Shown here in pieces: positions 53,413 through 62,552 of a stretch of 64,000 nt of DNA; the stretch's first letter is position 1, and every line of letters begins with the position of its first letter. This stretch comes from Massilia sp. Root133 (GTDB taxonomy: Bacteria > Pseudomonadota > Gammaproteobacteria > Burkholderiales > Burkholderiaceae_D): contig NZ_LMEW01000003.1 in the NCBI RefSeq assembly GCF_001426525.1, positions 1 through 64,000 of the forward strand, written 5' to 3'. Under the pieces are notes generated by a model that worked only from the letters and a program-made list of their open reading frames with translations, had not been told where the DNA came from and ran no database searches. Position numbers and translations under genes: made by a program.

Positions 53413-55464
53413 TCAGCCGCGTTTTTGCACCAGCGTCAGGATATCGTAACTTGCGACGAGTTCGTCGTTCTGATTCGTCACCTGGACGTCCCACGCCACC
53501 ACGCCCTGCCCACGCCCCTGGTCGTCCGTGCGGTTGCGGTCGACCTTGCGCTTGCACGTGAGGCGCGCGCGGATCGTGTCGCCGATCGCCACCGGCGCCA
53601 CGAAGCGCAGGTTGTCCAGGCCATAGTTCGCCAGCACGGGGCCGGGCGCCGGCGACACGAACAGGCCCGCCGCCGCCGACAGCACGAAGTAGCCGTGCGC
53701 GATGCGCTTGCCGAACTGCGTATCCTTCGCCGCGATCTCGTCGAAGTGCATGTAGAAATAATCGCCCGAGACGCCGCCGAAGTTCACGATGTCCGCCTCG
53801 CTGACCGTCCGGCGGTGCGTCAGCAGCGAGTGGCCGGTCTCCAGGTCTTCGAAATAGCGCCGGAACGGGTGCACTTCCGATTCCTTGACGGCCGCGCCGC
53901 GCACGTATTCTCCCGTGACGGCCGCCAGCATCGTCGGCGAACCTTGCACCGCCGCCCGCTGCAGGAAGTGTTTGACCGCGCGGATACCGCCGAGTTCCTC
54001 ACCGCCGCCGGCGCGGCCCGGGCCGCCGTGCTTGAGCATCGGCAGCGGCGAGCCGTGGCCCGTGGAGTCCACGGCCGCGACGCGGTCGAGGATGTGCACG
54101 CGGCCATGCGATGCCGCCGCCACGGGCACCGCATGCGCCGCGATGGCCGGGTCCTTCGTCACCAGGGTCGTCACGAGGCTGCCCTTGCCGCGCGCCGCCA
54201 GCGCCAGCCCTTCGTCGATGTCGCGGTAGGTCATCATCGTGCTGACGGGGCCGAACGCCTCGATGTCGTGCACGGCATCGTTGACCATCGCGTTACGGCA
54301 CAGCAGCAAGGTGGGTGCGAAGAACGCGCCGGCGGCGCAGCCGTCGCCGACAGGATTGAAACCGTCGCGGGCGCTGAACAGCACCTCGTTGCCGCGCGCG
54401 AGCATCTCGACGCGCTCGCTGACGTCGCGCTGCTGGTCCAGCGACGCCAGTGCCCCCATGCGCACGCCCTCGACCTTCGGATTGCCGACGACGATCTTCG
54501 CGAGGCGCGCACGCAGGCGCTCGCCGACGACGTCCGCCAGGTGTTCGGGCACGATCACGCGGCGGATCGCCGTGCACTTCTGGCCCGCCTTGCCCGTCAT
54601 CTCGCGCGCCACTTCCTTGACGAACAGGTCCAGTTCTTCGTCATCGGGCGTGACGTCCGGCGCGAGGATGGCGGCATTCAGCGAATCCGCCTCCGCCGTG
54701 AACGGCACGGATTCGCGGATCAGGTTCGCGTTGCCGCGCAGCTTCGCGGCCGTGTCGGCGGAACCCGTGAACGTCACCGCATCGAAGCCGTTCAGGCGGT
54801 CCAGCAGGTCGCCCGTCGAGCCGATGACGAGCTGCAGGCAGCCCTCCGGCAGCAGCGCCGACTCCATCATCATCTTGACCACCGCATGCGTGAGATAGCT
54901 GGTGGCGGTGGCCGGCTTGGCGATGCAGGGCATGGCGGCGAGGAAGCTCGGCGCGAATTTCTCCAGCAGGCCCCAGATCGGGAAATTGAAAGCATTGATG
55001 TGCACGGCGACGCCGCCGCGCGGCACCAGGATGTGCGTGCCCGCGAAGCCGCCCCGCTTGCCGAGTGCCATGGCCGGCCCTTCGTGCAGCACGTTCGACG
55101 ACGGCAGCTCGCGCCCGCCGATGCTGGCATACGCGAACAGCGTGCCGATGCCGCCTTCGACGTCCACCCAGCTGTCCTGCCGCGTGGCGCCGGTCAGGTG
55201 CGAGATCTCGTACAGTTCTTCCTTCCGCTCCATCAGGTAAGCCGCGAGGGCTTTCAGGCGCTGGGCGCGCTTCTGGAAGTCCATCGCCATCAGCGCCTGC
55301 ACGCCCGTCTTGCGGGCATACGTGACGGCTTCGCCGAAGTCGATACTGTCGGCGTGCGTGTGATAGATCAGCTGGTTGTCCAGGGCGCTGTGCAGCGGCT
55401 GGTGCGCTTCGCTGCCGAGCCAGCGGCCGGCGATCAGGCTTTGCAGGGTGGTTGGGGTGTGCAT
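53413..55464 (-). CDS. paaZ: Oxepin-CoA hydrolase / 3-oxo-5,6-dehydrosuberyl-CoA semialdehyde dehydrogenase
   Basis: 683 aa from ATG 55464 with AAGGAG upstream. Aldehyde dehydrogenase domain (1-520): INAFNFPIWGLLEKFAPSFL, TFTGSADTAAKL, the Glu in PFTAEADSLN and the catalytic Cys in GKAGQKCTAIRR. C-terminal MaoC-type hydratase domain (about 535-683): GGVSGDYFYMHFDEIAA, RIAHGYFVLSAAAGLF and the catalytic Asp/His pair as in E. coli PaaZ. It opens oxepin-CoA and oxidises the aldehyde formed. Length matches E. coli PaaZ (681). Last core gene of the operon. Confidence 0.96.
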   Translation of the reverse strand: MHTPTTLQSLIAGRWLGSEAHQPLHSALDNQLIYHTHADSIDFGEAVTYARKTGVQALMAMDFQKRAQRLKALAAYLMERKEELYEISHLTGATRQDSWVDVEGGIGTLFAYASIGGRELPSSNVLHEGPAMALGKRGGFAGTHILVPRGGVAVHINAFNFPIWGLLEKFAPSFLAAMPCIAKPATATSYLTHAVVKMMMESALLPEGCLQLVIGSTGDLLDRLNGFDAVTFTGSADTAAKLRGNANLIRESVPFTAEADSLNAAILAPDVTPDDEELDLFVKEVAREMTGKAGQKCTAIRRVIVPEHLADVVGERLRARLAKIVVGNPKVEGVRMGALASLDQQRDVSERVEMLARGNEVLFSARDGFNPVGDGCAAGAFFAPTLLLCRNAMVNDAVHDIEAFGPVSTMMTYRDIDEGLALAARGKGSLVTTLVTKDPAIAAHAVPVAAASHGRVHILDRVAAVDSTGHGSPLPMLKHGGPGRAGGGEELGGIRAVKHFLQRAAVQGSPTMLAAVTGEYVRGAAVKESEVHPFRRYFEDLETGHSLLTHRRTVSEADIVNFGGVSGDYFYMHFDEIAAKDTQFGKRIAHGYFVLSAAAGLFVSPAPGPVLANYGLDNLRFVAPVAIGDTIRARLTCKRKVDRNRTDDQGRGQGVVAWDVQVTNQNDELVASYDILTLVQKRG

Positions 55465-55474
55465 CCTCGTCTCC

Positions 55475-56068
55475 TTATGTCTTTGGCTTGTGCGGCTCGT
55501 CGAACACGATGCGCTGCCGCTCCGGTTCCACTTCCGTGTACGCTTCCACTTCACGCATCGTGCGCATCGACCTGACGTTCAGGTCGTGGTACTGCCGCGT
55601 GCCATAGCTCTTCCATGCGATCTCCTCGTCCGACACGGCCCGCACGATCTTCGCCGGCGCGCCCAGCACGAGGCTGCGCGGCGGGATCACCATGCCCGCC
55701 TTCACGAACGCCGCCGCGCCCACGATGGATTCCGCGCCGACGACGGCCTTGTCCATCACGACCGCATTCATCCCGACCATCGCGTTCCTTCCCACGCGGC
55801 AGCCGTGCAGCACGGCGCCGTGGCCGATGTGGCCGTCCACTTCGACGACCGTGTCGTCTTCCGGAAAGCCATGCATCACGCACGTGTCCTGCACGTTCGC
55901 GCCCTCTTCCAGGATCAGCCGCCCGAAGTCGCCGCGCAGCGACGCCAGCGGCCCGACATAGCAGCGCGGGCCGACGATCACGTCGCCGATCAGCACCGCC
56001 GTCGGGTGCACGTACGCCGTCGGGTGCACGACGGGGCGCAGTCCGTCGATTTCATAGACCTTGACCAT
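55475..56068 (-). CDS. paaY: PaaY hexapeptide-repeat thioesterase of phenylacetate degradation
   Basis: 197 aa, with GGAAGAGAG upstream of the ATG. Left-handed beta-helix of gamma-carbonic anhydrase type ([20 protein letters not shown], then [23 protein letters not shown]) with the zinc His in [10 protein letters not shown] and [10 protein letters not shown]. It removes CoA from dead-end 2-hydroxycyclohepta-1,4,6-triene-1-formyl-CoA and similar products, protecting the CoA pool. Length as E. coli PaaY (196). Within the operon between paaZ and the thiolase. Confidence 0.92.
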   Translation of the reverse strand: MVKVYEIDGLRPVVHPTAYVHPTAVLIGDVIVGPRCYVGPLASLRGDFGRLILEEGANVQDTCVMHGFPEDDTVVEVDGHIGHGAVLHGCRVGRNAMVGMNAVVMDKAVVGAESIVGAAAFVKAGMVIPPRSLVLGAPAKIVRAVSDEEIAWKSYGTRQYHDLNVRSMRTMREVEAYTEVEPERQRIVFDEPHKPKT

Positions 56069-56083
56069 GACGTTCTCTCTTCC

Positions 56084-57289
56084 TTACACGCGTTCCACGA
56101 TCATCGCGATGCCTTGGCCGACGCCAATGCACATCGTGCACAACGCGTAGCGGCCACCGGTGCGGTGCAGCTGGTTGACGGCCGCCGTGACGAGCCGCGC
56201 ACCGGAGGCGCCCAGCGGATGGCCGATGGCGATGGCGCCGCCGTTCGGGTTCACGTGCGCGGCGTCGTCCGGCAAGCCCAGGTCGCGCAGCACGGCCAAT
56301 CCTTGGGACGCGAACGCTTCGTTCAGTTCGATCACGTCCATCTGGCCGATGCTCAAGCCGGTCATCGCCAGCAGTTTCTTCGTCGCAGGCGCGGGGCCGA
56401 AGCCCATGATGCGCGGCGCCAGGCCCACCGTCGTCATGCCGACGACGCGCGCGCGCGGCGTCAGGCCGAATTTGTCGATGGTCGCGCCGGAGGCGACCAG
56501 CACCGCACAGGCGCCGTCGTTGACGCCGGACGCGTTGCCTGCCGTGACCGTGCCGTCCGGCGTCACGACGCCTTTCAGACGGGACAGCGATTCCAGGCTC
56601 GTGTCGGGGCGCGGGTGCTCGTCGGTGTCGAATACGCGCGACTCGCCTTTCTTGCCATGCAGCGTCACCGGCACGATCTCGTCTTTGAACACGCCGGCCG
56701 CCTGCGCCGCCGCCCAGCGCTGCTGGCTGCGCAGCGCGAACGCATCCTGGTCGCCGCGCGCGATGCCGAAATCGCGCGCCACGTTCTCCGCCGTCTCCGG
56801 CATCGAGTCGATGCCGTACTGCGCCTTCATCTTCGGGTTGACGAAGCGCCAGCCGATCGTCGTGTCTTCGATCTTCGCGCTGCGCGAGAACGCGCTGTCC
56901 GCCTTGGCCATCACGAACGGGGCGCGCGTCATGCTCTCCACGCCGCCGGCGACGATCAGGTTCGCCTCGCCCGCGCGGATCGCGCGCGCGGCGCTGCCGA
57001 CGGCGTCCAGGCTGGAGCCGCACAGGCGGTTGATCGTGGAACCCGGCACGGATGGCGGCAAGCCGGCCAGCAGCGCGGCCATGCGCGCGACGTTGCGGTT
57101 GTCTTCGCCGGCGCCGTTCGCGCAGCCGTACAGCACGTCGTCGACCTGGGACCAGTCGACGCCGGGATTGCGGGCCATGAGCGCGGCGATCGGCAGCGCG
57201 GCCAGGTCGTCCGCACGCACGCCGGACAGGGCGCCGCCGAAGCGGCCGAACGGGGTGCGGATGGCGTCGACGATGAATGCGTCAGTCAT
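56084..57289 (-). CDS. paaJ: 3-oxoadipyl-CoA/3-oxo-5,6-dehydrosuberyl-CoA thiolase
   Basis: 401 aa with AGGAG before the ATG. Thiolase motifs: nucleophile Cys in STINRLCGSSLDAVGSAA, GGVESMTRAP, NASGVNDGACAVL, NGGAIAIGHPLGASGAR with the catalytic His, and the second Cys in YALCTMCIGVGQG. It cleaves 3-oxo-dehydrosuberyl-CoA and 3-oxoadipyl-CoA to acetyl-CoA and succinyl-CoA products. Size equals E. coli PaaJ. It could act as the pcaF-type thiolase as well; context favours paaJ. Confidence 0.95.
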   Translation of the reverse strand: MTDAFIVDAIRTPFGRFGGALSGVRADDLAALPIAALMARNPGVDWSQVDDVLYGCANGAGEDNRNVARMAALLAGLPPSVPGSTINRLCGSSLDAVGSAARAIRAGEANLIVAGGVESMTRAPFVMAKADSAFSRSAKIEDTTIGWRFVNPKMKAQYGIDSMPETAENVARDFGIARGDQDAFALRSQQRWAAAQAAGVFKDEIVPVTLHGKKGESRVFDTDEHPRPDTSLESLSRLKGVVTPDGTVTAGNASGVNDGACAVLVASGATIDKFGLTPRARVVGMTTVGLAPRIMGFGPAPATKKLLAMTGLSIGQMDVIELNEAFASQGLAVLRDLGLPDDAAHVNPNGGAIAIGHPLGASGARLVTAAVNQLHRTGGRYALCTMCIGVGQGIAMIVERV

Positions 57290-57299
57290 TGGAATCTCC

Positions 57300-58610
57300 T
57301 TAGTTATTCTTGGGCCGCCTGTCGACCACGCGGCGCGCCTTGCCCGTGAGCGAGCGTTCGATGCCCTGCGCGGGCAGCAGGGTGACGGCCGTCGTCACGC
57401 CGATATACGTCTTGATGCGGTGCTGCAGCTCGCGGGCCAGCGCGTCCACGTTGTCCGCGCCCTCTTCGCGCAGCTCGCAATGGACGGCCAGCGCATCGAG
57501 GTGCCCGTCGCGCGTGACGACGAGCTGGTAGTGCGGCGCCAGCGCCGGCATCTGCAGGATCTGTTCCTCGACCTGGCTGGGGAACACGTTCACGCCGCGG
57601 ATGATCAGCATGTCGTCCGAGCGGCCGTTGATGCGGCCCATGCGGCGCATGGAGCGCGCCGTCGGCGGCAACAGCTTCGTGAGATCGCGCGTGCGGTAGC
57701 GGATGATCGGCAGCGCTTCTTTCGTCAGCGACGTGAATACGAGCTCGCCCTCTGCGCCGTCCGGCAGCACCTCGCCCGTGTCCGGGTCGATGATCTCGGG
57801 GTAGAAGTGATCCTCCCAGATCACGGGGCCGTCCTTCGCTTCGATGCATTCGCCGGCGACGCCGGGCCCCATCACTTCCGACAGGCCGTAGATGTCGACG
57901 GCGTCGATGCCGGCGCGTTCCTCGATCTCGCGGCGCATGGCGTCCGTCCACGGCTCGGCGCCGAAAATGCCCACCTTGAGCGAGGACGCGGCCGGATCGA
58001 GGCCCTGGCGCCTGAATTCCTCGACGATGTTCAGCATGTACGACGGGGTCACCATGATAATCGAGGGTTTGAAGTCCTGGATCAGCTGGACCTGCTTTTC
58101 CGTCTGCCCGCCCGACATCGGCACGACCGTGCAGCCCAGGCGCTCCGCGCCGTAGTGGGCGCCGAGACCGCCCGTGAACAGGCCGTAGCCATAGGCGATG
58201 TGCACCATGTCGCCGGGACGTCCGCCCGCCGCGCGGATCGAGCGGGCGACGACGCCGGCCCACGTGTCGATGTCGCGCTGCGTGTAGCCGACGACGGTCG
58301 GCTTGCCCGTCGTGCCGGACGACGCGTGCACGCGCACGACCTGCTCGCGCGGCACGGCGAACAGGCCGAACGGATAATTGTCGCGCAGCGTCTTCTTGTC
58401 CGTGAACGGGAATTTCGCCAGGTCGGCCAGCGTCTTCAGGTCGTCCGGATGCACGCCCGCCTCGTCGAACGCGCGGCGGTAGTGCGCCACGTTGTCGTAG
58501 GCGTGCTTCAGGCTCCACTTCAGCCGTTCCAGTTGCAGGGCCTGCAGTTCGTCGCGGCTGGCGCGCTCGATCGGCTCCAGTTCGCCCGGTTGCGGAATGC
58601 GTTGCACCAT
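57300..58610 (-). CDS. paaK: Phenylacetate-CoA ligase
   Basis: 436 aa with GGAGGAGAC before the ATG. Adenylate-forming enzyme: P-loop VRVHASSGTTGKPTVVGYT, VHIAYGYGLFTGGLGAHYGA, DIYGLSEVMGPGV and the C-terminal lobe Lys region SLTGKARRVVDRR. It activates phenylacetate to phenylacetyl-CoA at the cost of ATP, the first step of the route. Length fits proteobacterial PaaK (437). Located after paaI in the operon. Confidence 0.97.
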   Translation of the reverse strand: MVQRIPQPGELEPIERASRDELQALQLERLKWSLKHAYDNVAHYRRAFDEAGVHPDDLKTLADLAKFPFTDKKTLRDNYPFGLFAVPREQVVRVHASSGTTGKPTVVGYTQRDIDTWAGVVARSIRAAGGRPGDMVHIAYGYGLFTGGLGAHYGAERLGCTVVPMSGGQTEKQVQLIQDFKPSIIMVTPSYMLNIVEEFRRQGLDPAASSLKVGIFGAEPWTDAMRREIEERAGIDAVDIYGLSEVMGPGVAGECIEAKDGPVIWEDHFYPEIIDPDTGEVLPDGAEGELVFTSLTKEALPIIRYRTRDLTKLLPPTARSMRRMGRINGRSDDMLIIRGVNVFPSQVEEQILQMPALAPHYQLVVTRDGHLDALAVHCELREEGADNVDALARELQHRIKTYIGVTTAVTLLPAQGIERSLTGKARRVVDRRPKNN

Positions 58611-58625
58611 CGTTGTCTCCTCCGT

Positions 58626-59057
58626 TTATAGATCGACGACATGGCCCGCGACGCGATGCGACTTCCCGCGGAACAGCGCGACCTTGCGCCCGTCCTGGTC
58701 GGTCACGACGACGTCGTAGACACCCGTCTTGCCGGCCAGCGCCTGCTCGACCGCTTCGGCCACGAGCACGTCGCCCGCGCGGCCCGGCGCGAGGTAGTCG
58801 ATCGTGCAGCCGGCGCCCACCGTGTTGAAATTGTGCGAGTTGCAGGCGAATGCGAACGCGCTGTCGGCCAGCATGAAGATATAGCCGCCGTGGCAGGTGC
58901 CGTGGCCATTCAGCATGTCCTCGCGCACCCGCATGCGCATGCGCGCGTAGCCGGGGCGGATCGCGTCGAGCGTCATGCCCAGCGCCTGGCTGGCGGGATC
59001 GCGTTCGTACATCGTTTTGCCGGCCAGTTCGGCCAGCGCTTGTGCGTCACTGTGCAT
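58626..59057 (-). CDS. paaI: PaaI hotdog-fold acyl-CoA thioesterase
   Basis: 143 aa from ATG 59057, which overlaps the paaH stop by 11 bases. Hotdog fold with the HGTCHGGYIFMLADSAFAFACNS active-site helix (the Asp in LADSA) and CTIDYLAPGRAGDVLVAEA. It hydrolyses phenylacetyl-CoA or ring-hydroxylated derivatives that would trap CoA. Length is like E. coli PaaI (140). Confidence 0.93.
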   Translation of the reverse strand: MHSDAQALAELAGKTMYERDPASQALGMTLDAIRPGYARMRMRVREDMLNGHGTCHGGYIFMLADSAFAFACNSHNFNTVGAGCTIDYLAPGRAGDVLVAEAVEQALAGKTGVYDVVVTDQDGRKVALFRGKSHRVAGHVVDL

Positions 59058-60537
59058 GGATGCGTGCTCCGGTCGGGTTGGCGGCGAGCTTGCGGCGCAG
59101 CAGCGGCGACACGCGGTAGCGGTCCTCGCCATACGTCGCGCCCAGGTTGGCCAACACGGTGAACACATGATGCAGGCCGATCGCATCGGCCCACGCCAGC
59201 GGACCGCGCGGATAGTTCACGCCCTTCTGCATCGCGATGTCGACGGCGGCCGCGCTGCACACGCCCTGGTTGACGGCGTCGAGCGCCTCGTTGGCCAGCA
59301 TCGCGACGGTGCGCATCACGGCCATGCCCGGCACGTCGTCGAGGCGCGTCACGGTGAACCCGGCCTGCTGGAACAGGCCCACGGCGGCATTCCAGGCGGC
59401 GGCGCTGCACTGGTCCGCGCGCGCCAGCGCGATGCGCGTGGCCTTCACGGGGTCCAGCAGCAGGTCGAACAGAATCGTGTCCGGGCGGCCTTCATCGAGA
59501 GCGCGCTGGGTGGCGCTGCGGCCGTCGGTCAGGAAGATCGTGGCGGCGCCCTCCGAGCTGCCCATACGCGCTTTCAGGGCAGCGGTTACCGGATCGGCGC
59601 CGCCAAGCGTCGCCTGTGCGGCCCCCTGCTGCGCGGACTCGGCCTGCGCCTGCGGCGGCACCACGTCGTCGCCGTAGCGATAGAATCCACGGCCCGTCTT
59701 GCGGCCCAGGAAGCCGGCATTCACCAGTTCCTGCTGCACGACCGACGGCGCGAAGCGAGGGTCGCCGTAGTAGGCATTGAAGACGGATTGCGTGACCGAG
59801 TAATTGACGTCGTGGCCGATCAGGTCCATCAGCTCGAAGGGGCCCATGCGGAAACCGCCGCAGTCGCGCATCACGGCATCGATCGTGGCCGGGTCGCCCG
59901 CCTGTTCGAGCAGCAGGCGCAGCGCCTCCGCATAATACGGGCGCGCCACGCGGTTGACGATGAAGCCGGGCGTCGACTTCGCATGCACGGGGTTCTTGCC
60001 CCAGGCCGCGGCGGTCGCGACCACGGTGTCCGCGACGGCCTTGTCGGTGGCGACACCGGAGATCACTTCCACCAACGCCATCAGCGGGACCGGATTGAAG
60101 AAGTGCATGCCGACGAGGCGCCCCGGGCGTTTCATTTTTGCGCCGATGGCCGTGACGGAGATCGACGACGTGTTCGTGGCGAGGACGCAGTCCGGCCCGA
60201 CGATGCCTTCCAGGTCGGCGAACAGGGCGCGCTTGACGTCGAGGTCCTCCACGACGGCTTCGACGACCAGCGCGGCATCCTTCGCTTCGTCGAGCGCACG
60301 CATCGCGTGGATGCGCTCGCGCGCGAGATCCGCTTCCGCCCCGCCCATGCGGCCTTTTTCGACCAGTCTTGCCAAGGCTTTGACGATGCCGGCGATGGCC
60401 TTTTCGACGGCTTCCGGACGGGTGTCGTACAGCCGCACGGTGTGCCCGGCGACGGCCGCCACCTGGGCGATGCCGGCGCCCATCGCGCCGCTGCCGATGA
60501 CGGCGACGACGCTGTTTTTCTCCAATGCCTGGGTCAT
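59047..60537 (-). CDS. paaH: 3-hydroxyacyl-CoA dehydrogenase (PaaH)
   Basis: 496 aa from ATG 60537 with GGGGAG before it. NAD-binding Rossmann motif VVAVIGSGAMGAGIAQVAAVAG, 3-hydroxyacyl core LATNTSSISVTAIG, PGRLVGMHFFNPVPLM and TPGFIVNRVARPYYAEALRLL, then a second C-terminal half (DDVPGMAVMRTVAMLANEA, about 385-475), as in the long two-copy dehydrogenases. It oxidises the 3-hydroxyadipyl-CoA intermediate. Size near E. coli PaaH (475). Same-frame sequence farther upstream is non-coding read-through across paaG. Confidence 0.95.
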   Translation of the reverse strand: MTQALEKNSVVAVIGSGAMGAGIAQVAAVAGHTVRLYDTRPEAVEKAIAGIVKALARLVEKGRMGGAEADLARERIHAMRALDEAKDAALVVEAVVEDLDVKRALFADLEGIVGPDCVLATNTSSISVTAIGAKMKRPGRLVGMHFFNPVPLMALVEVISGVATDKAVADTVVATAAAWGKNPVHAKSTPGFIVNRVARPYYAEALRLLLEQAGDPATIDAVMRDCGGFRMGPFELMDLIGHDVNYSVTQSVFNAYYGDPRFAPSVVQQELVNAGFLGRKTGRGFYRYGDDVVPPQAQAESAQQGAAQATLGGADPVTAALKARMGSSEGAATIFLTDGRSATQRALDEGRPDTILFDLLLDPVKATRIALARADQCSAAAWNAAVGLFQQAGFTVTRLDDVPGMAVMRTVAMLANEALDAVNQGVCSAAAVDIAMQKGVNYPRGPLAWADAIGLHHVFTVLANLGATYGEDRYRVSPLLRRKLAANPTGARIHAQ

Positions 60538-60539
60538 GT

Positions 60540-61331
60540 TTACTCCCCCTTGAACGCGGGCTGGCGCTTGGCGATGAACGCGGCGACGCCTTCGCGGTAA
60601 TCGTGGCTGTAGCCCAGTTCGCGCATCATCTCCGCTTCCAGTTGCAGCTGCTGTTCCAGCGTATTGCCCCAGCTTTCCTGCATGGCTCGCTTCGTGAACG
60701 CCAGACCCTTCGTCGGCGCGGTGGCGAAGTGGCGGGCCATGGCCAGCGCTTCGTCCATCAGCGATTCGTCCGGCACGCAGCGCCAGATCAGGCCCCATTG
60801 CTCGGCCTTCTCGGCCGGCAGCTTGTCGCCCAGCAGGGCGAGACCCATGGCACGCGCGGGACCGAGCAGCCGGGGCAAGGCCCACGTGCCGCCCGTGTCC
60901 GGGATCAGGCCCAATTTGCAGAACGCTTCGATGAAGGATGCCGATTGCGCGGCCAGCACGATGTCGCACGCGAGCGCCAGGTTGGCGCCGGCGCCGGCGG
61001 CCACGCCGTTGACGGCGCAGATCACGGGCAGCGGCAGGCTTTTCAAGGTGAGCACGAGCGGGGCATAGAATTTTTCGACGGATTCGCCCAGGTCGACGCC
61101 CGGCGCGCCCGGCTCCACGGCGCGGTCGTTCAGGTCCTGGCCGGCGCAGAAGCCGCGGCCGGCGCCCGTCAGCAACAGCACGCGCACCGACTTGTCCTGT
61201 TCCACGCACTTCAAGGCGGCGCGCACTTCCAGGTGCATCGCCCGGGTAAAACTGTTCAGGCGTTCGGGGCGGTTCAGGGTCAGCGTGGCGATGCCCTGCT
61301 CGATCGTGAACAGGATGGATTCGTAGGTCAT
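60540..61331 (-). CDS. paaG: 1,2-epoxyphenylacetyl-CoA isomerase (PaaG)
   Basis: 263 aa, GAGGAG before the ATG. Crotonase fold with oxyanion loop LTGAGRGFCAGQDLNDR (the FCAGQDLND form is typical of PaaG rather than PaaF), VNGVAAGAGANLALACD, and the catalytic Asp-containing LIPDTGGTWALPRLLG. It converts ring-epoxide to oxepin-CoA and also moves a double bond in beta-oxidation. Stop lies two bases before the paaH start. A REP doublet precedes it. Confidence 0.94.
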   Translation of the reverse strand: MTYESILFTIEQGIATLTLNRPERLNSFTRAMHLEVRAALKCVEQDKSVRVLLLTGAGRGFCAGQDLNDRAVEPGAPGVDLGESVEKFYAPLVLTLKSLPLPVICAVNGVAAGAGANLALACDIVLAAQSASFIEAFCKLGLIPDTGGTWALPRLLGPARAMGLALLGDKLPAEKAEQWGLIWRCVPDESLMDEALAMARHFATAPTKGLAFTKRAMQESWGNTLEQQLQLEAEMMRELGYSHDYREGVAAFIAKRQPAFKGE

Positions 61332-61353
61332 GGTGTCTCCTCGTTCTCAATTC

Positions 61354-61457
61354 CGTCATTCCCGCGCAGGCGGGAATAGTGCCCCCGGCACTATTCCCTC
61401 CATACTGAGCGTCCGAAGCCGATTCAGCATGGGTCCCCGCCTTCGCGGGGACGACGG
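61354..61457. repeat. REP-type doublet between paaE and paaG, with a nested 12-bp palindrome
   Basis: One unit begins CGTCATTCCCGCGCAGGCGG at 61355; its inverted partner covers about 61431-61457. The spacer words CCATACTGAG and CCGAAG match the doublet at 13350. Inside, GGGAATAGTGCC (61373-61384) and GGCACTATTCCC (61388-61399) form a further perfect stem with a 3-base loop. No long T-run follows on the minus strand. Confidence 0.8.
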
Positions 61458-61465
61458 AGGGGTGT

Positions 61466-62545
61466 TTATTCGACCACGTCGAAATCGACGACAACCTTGT
61501 CCGTCACCGGGAAGCTCTGGCAGCTCAGCACGAAGCCGCGCGCGACCTCGTAGTCTTCCAGCGCATAGTTGACGTCCATGTCGACCTGCCCCTCGCGCAC
61601 CTTGCAGCGGCACGTCGAGCACACGCCGCCCTTGCACGAGTAGCGCATGTCGAGGCCCGCGCGCAGGCCGGCGTCGAGGAGCGATTCCTTGTCGCGGTCC
61701 ATCGTGAAGGTGGCGTGGTTGCCGTCCATGATCACGGTGACTTCCGTGTGGTGGTGCGTCTCGCCGGCGGCCTGGCCGCGCGGCTTGCGCGGTTCCTGCG
61801 CGGCGCCGGCGGCGAACAGTTCGATGCGGATGCGCTCCTTCGGCATGCCCGCTTCCTGCAGCGCGGCGGAGACGCCATGCATCATGTCTTCCGGGCCGCA
61901 GATGAATGCGTAGTCGACGTCTTCCACCCGCAGCCAGCGCTGGAACAGCTGGCGGCATTTGTCCTGCGTGATGCGGCCGTTGAACAGCTCGATGTCCTGC
62001 TGCTCGCGGCTCATCACGTAGACGAGGTTCAGGCGTTCCAGGTACTGGTCCTTCAGCTCGGCCAGCTCGTCGCGGAAGATGACGGATGACGACGCGCGGT
62101 TCCCGTACAACACGGTGAAGCGGCTGTGCGGCTCGGCGATCAGGGTCGTCTTGACGATGGACAGGATCGGCGTGATGCCGCTGCCGGCCGCGAAGGCCAG
62201 GTAGTGGCGGCGGCTCCCGGGTTCCAGCGGCAGGTTGAAGCGGCCTTCCGGCGGCATCACGTCGAGCGTGACGCCGGGCCGGATGCACTCGTTGGCCCAG
62301 GTCGAGAACAGGCCGCCTTGCACGCGCTTGATGGCGACGCGCAGCTTGTCATCCTGCACGGCCGAGCAGATCGAATAGGAGCGGCGCACGTCCTCGCCGT
62401 CGATCATCGTGCGCACTGTCAGATGCTGGCCCTGGCGGTAGCGGAAGGCCTCGCGCAGCGGCGGCGGGACGTCGAACGTGACGGCGATCGCGTCGCGCGT
62501 CTCGTGCTTCACGTGCGCCACGGTCAATGGGTAGAACTTGCTCAT
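61466..62545 (-). CDS. paaE: 1,2-phenylacetyl-CoA epoxidase, reductase subunit
   Basis: 359 aa. FAD/NAD(P)H-binding half with RYRQGQHLTVRTMIDGEDVR, RRSYSICS (flavin site) and FAAGSGITPILSIVKT, then a plant-type 2Fe-2S ferredoxin at the C-terminus: RYSCKGGVCSTCRCKV and the fourth Cys in VLSCQS. It passes electrons from NADPH to the di-iron PaaA oxygenase. Length as in E. coli PaaE (356). Separated from paaG by a REP doublet. Confidence 0.96.
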   Translation of the reverse strand: MSKFYPLTVAHVKHETRDAIAVTFDVPPPLREAFRYRQGQHLTVRTMIDGEDVRRSYSICSAVQDDKLRVAIKRVQGGLFSTWANECIRPGVTLDVMPPEGRFNLPLEPGSRRHYLAFAAGSGITPILSIVKTTLIAEPHSRFTVLYGNRASSSVIFRDELAELKDQYLERLNLVYVMSREQQDIELFNGRITQDKCRQLFQRWLRVEDVDYAFICGPEDMMHGVSAALQEAGMPKERIRIELFAAGAAQEPRKPRGQAAGETHHHTEVTVIMDGNHATFTMDRDKESLLDAGLRAGLDMRYSCKGGVCSTCRCKVREGQVDMDVNYALEDYEVARGFVLSCQSFPVTDKVVVDFDVVE

Positions 62546-62552
62546 GTGGGCC

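Noticed and set aside
59047..61494. An 815-codon minus-strand frame spanning paaH and beyond
   Set aside because: The part upstream of 60537 is simply open sequence out of frame with paaG; PaaH similarity starts at the ATG with a GGGGAG ribosome site.
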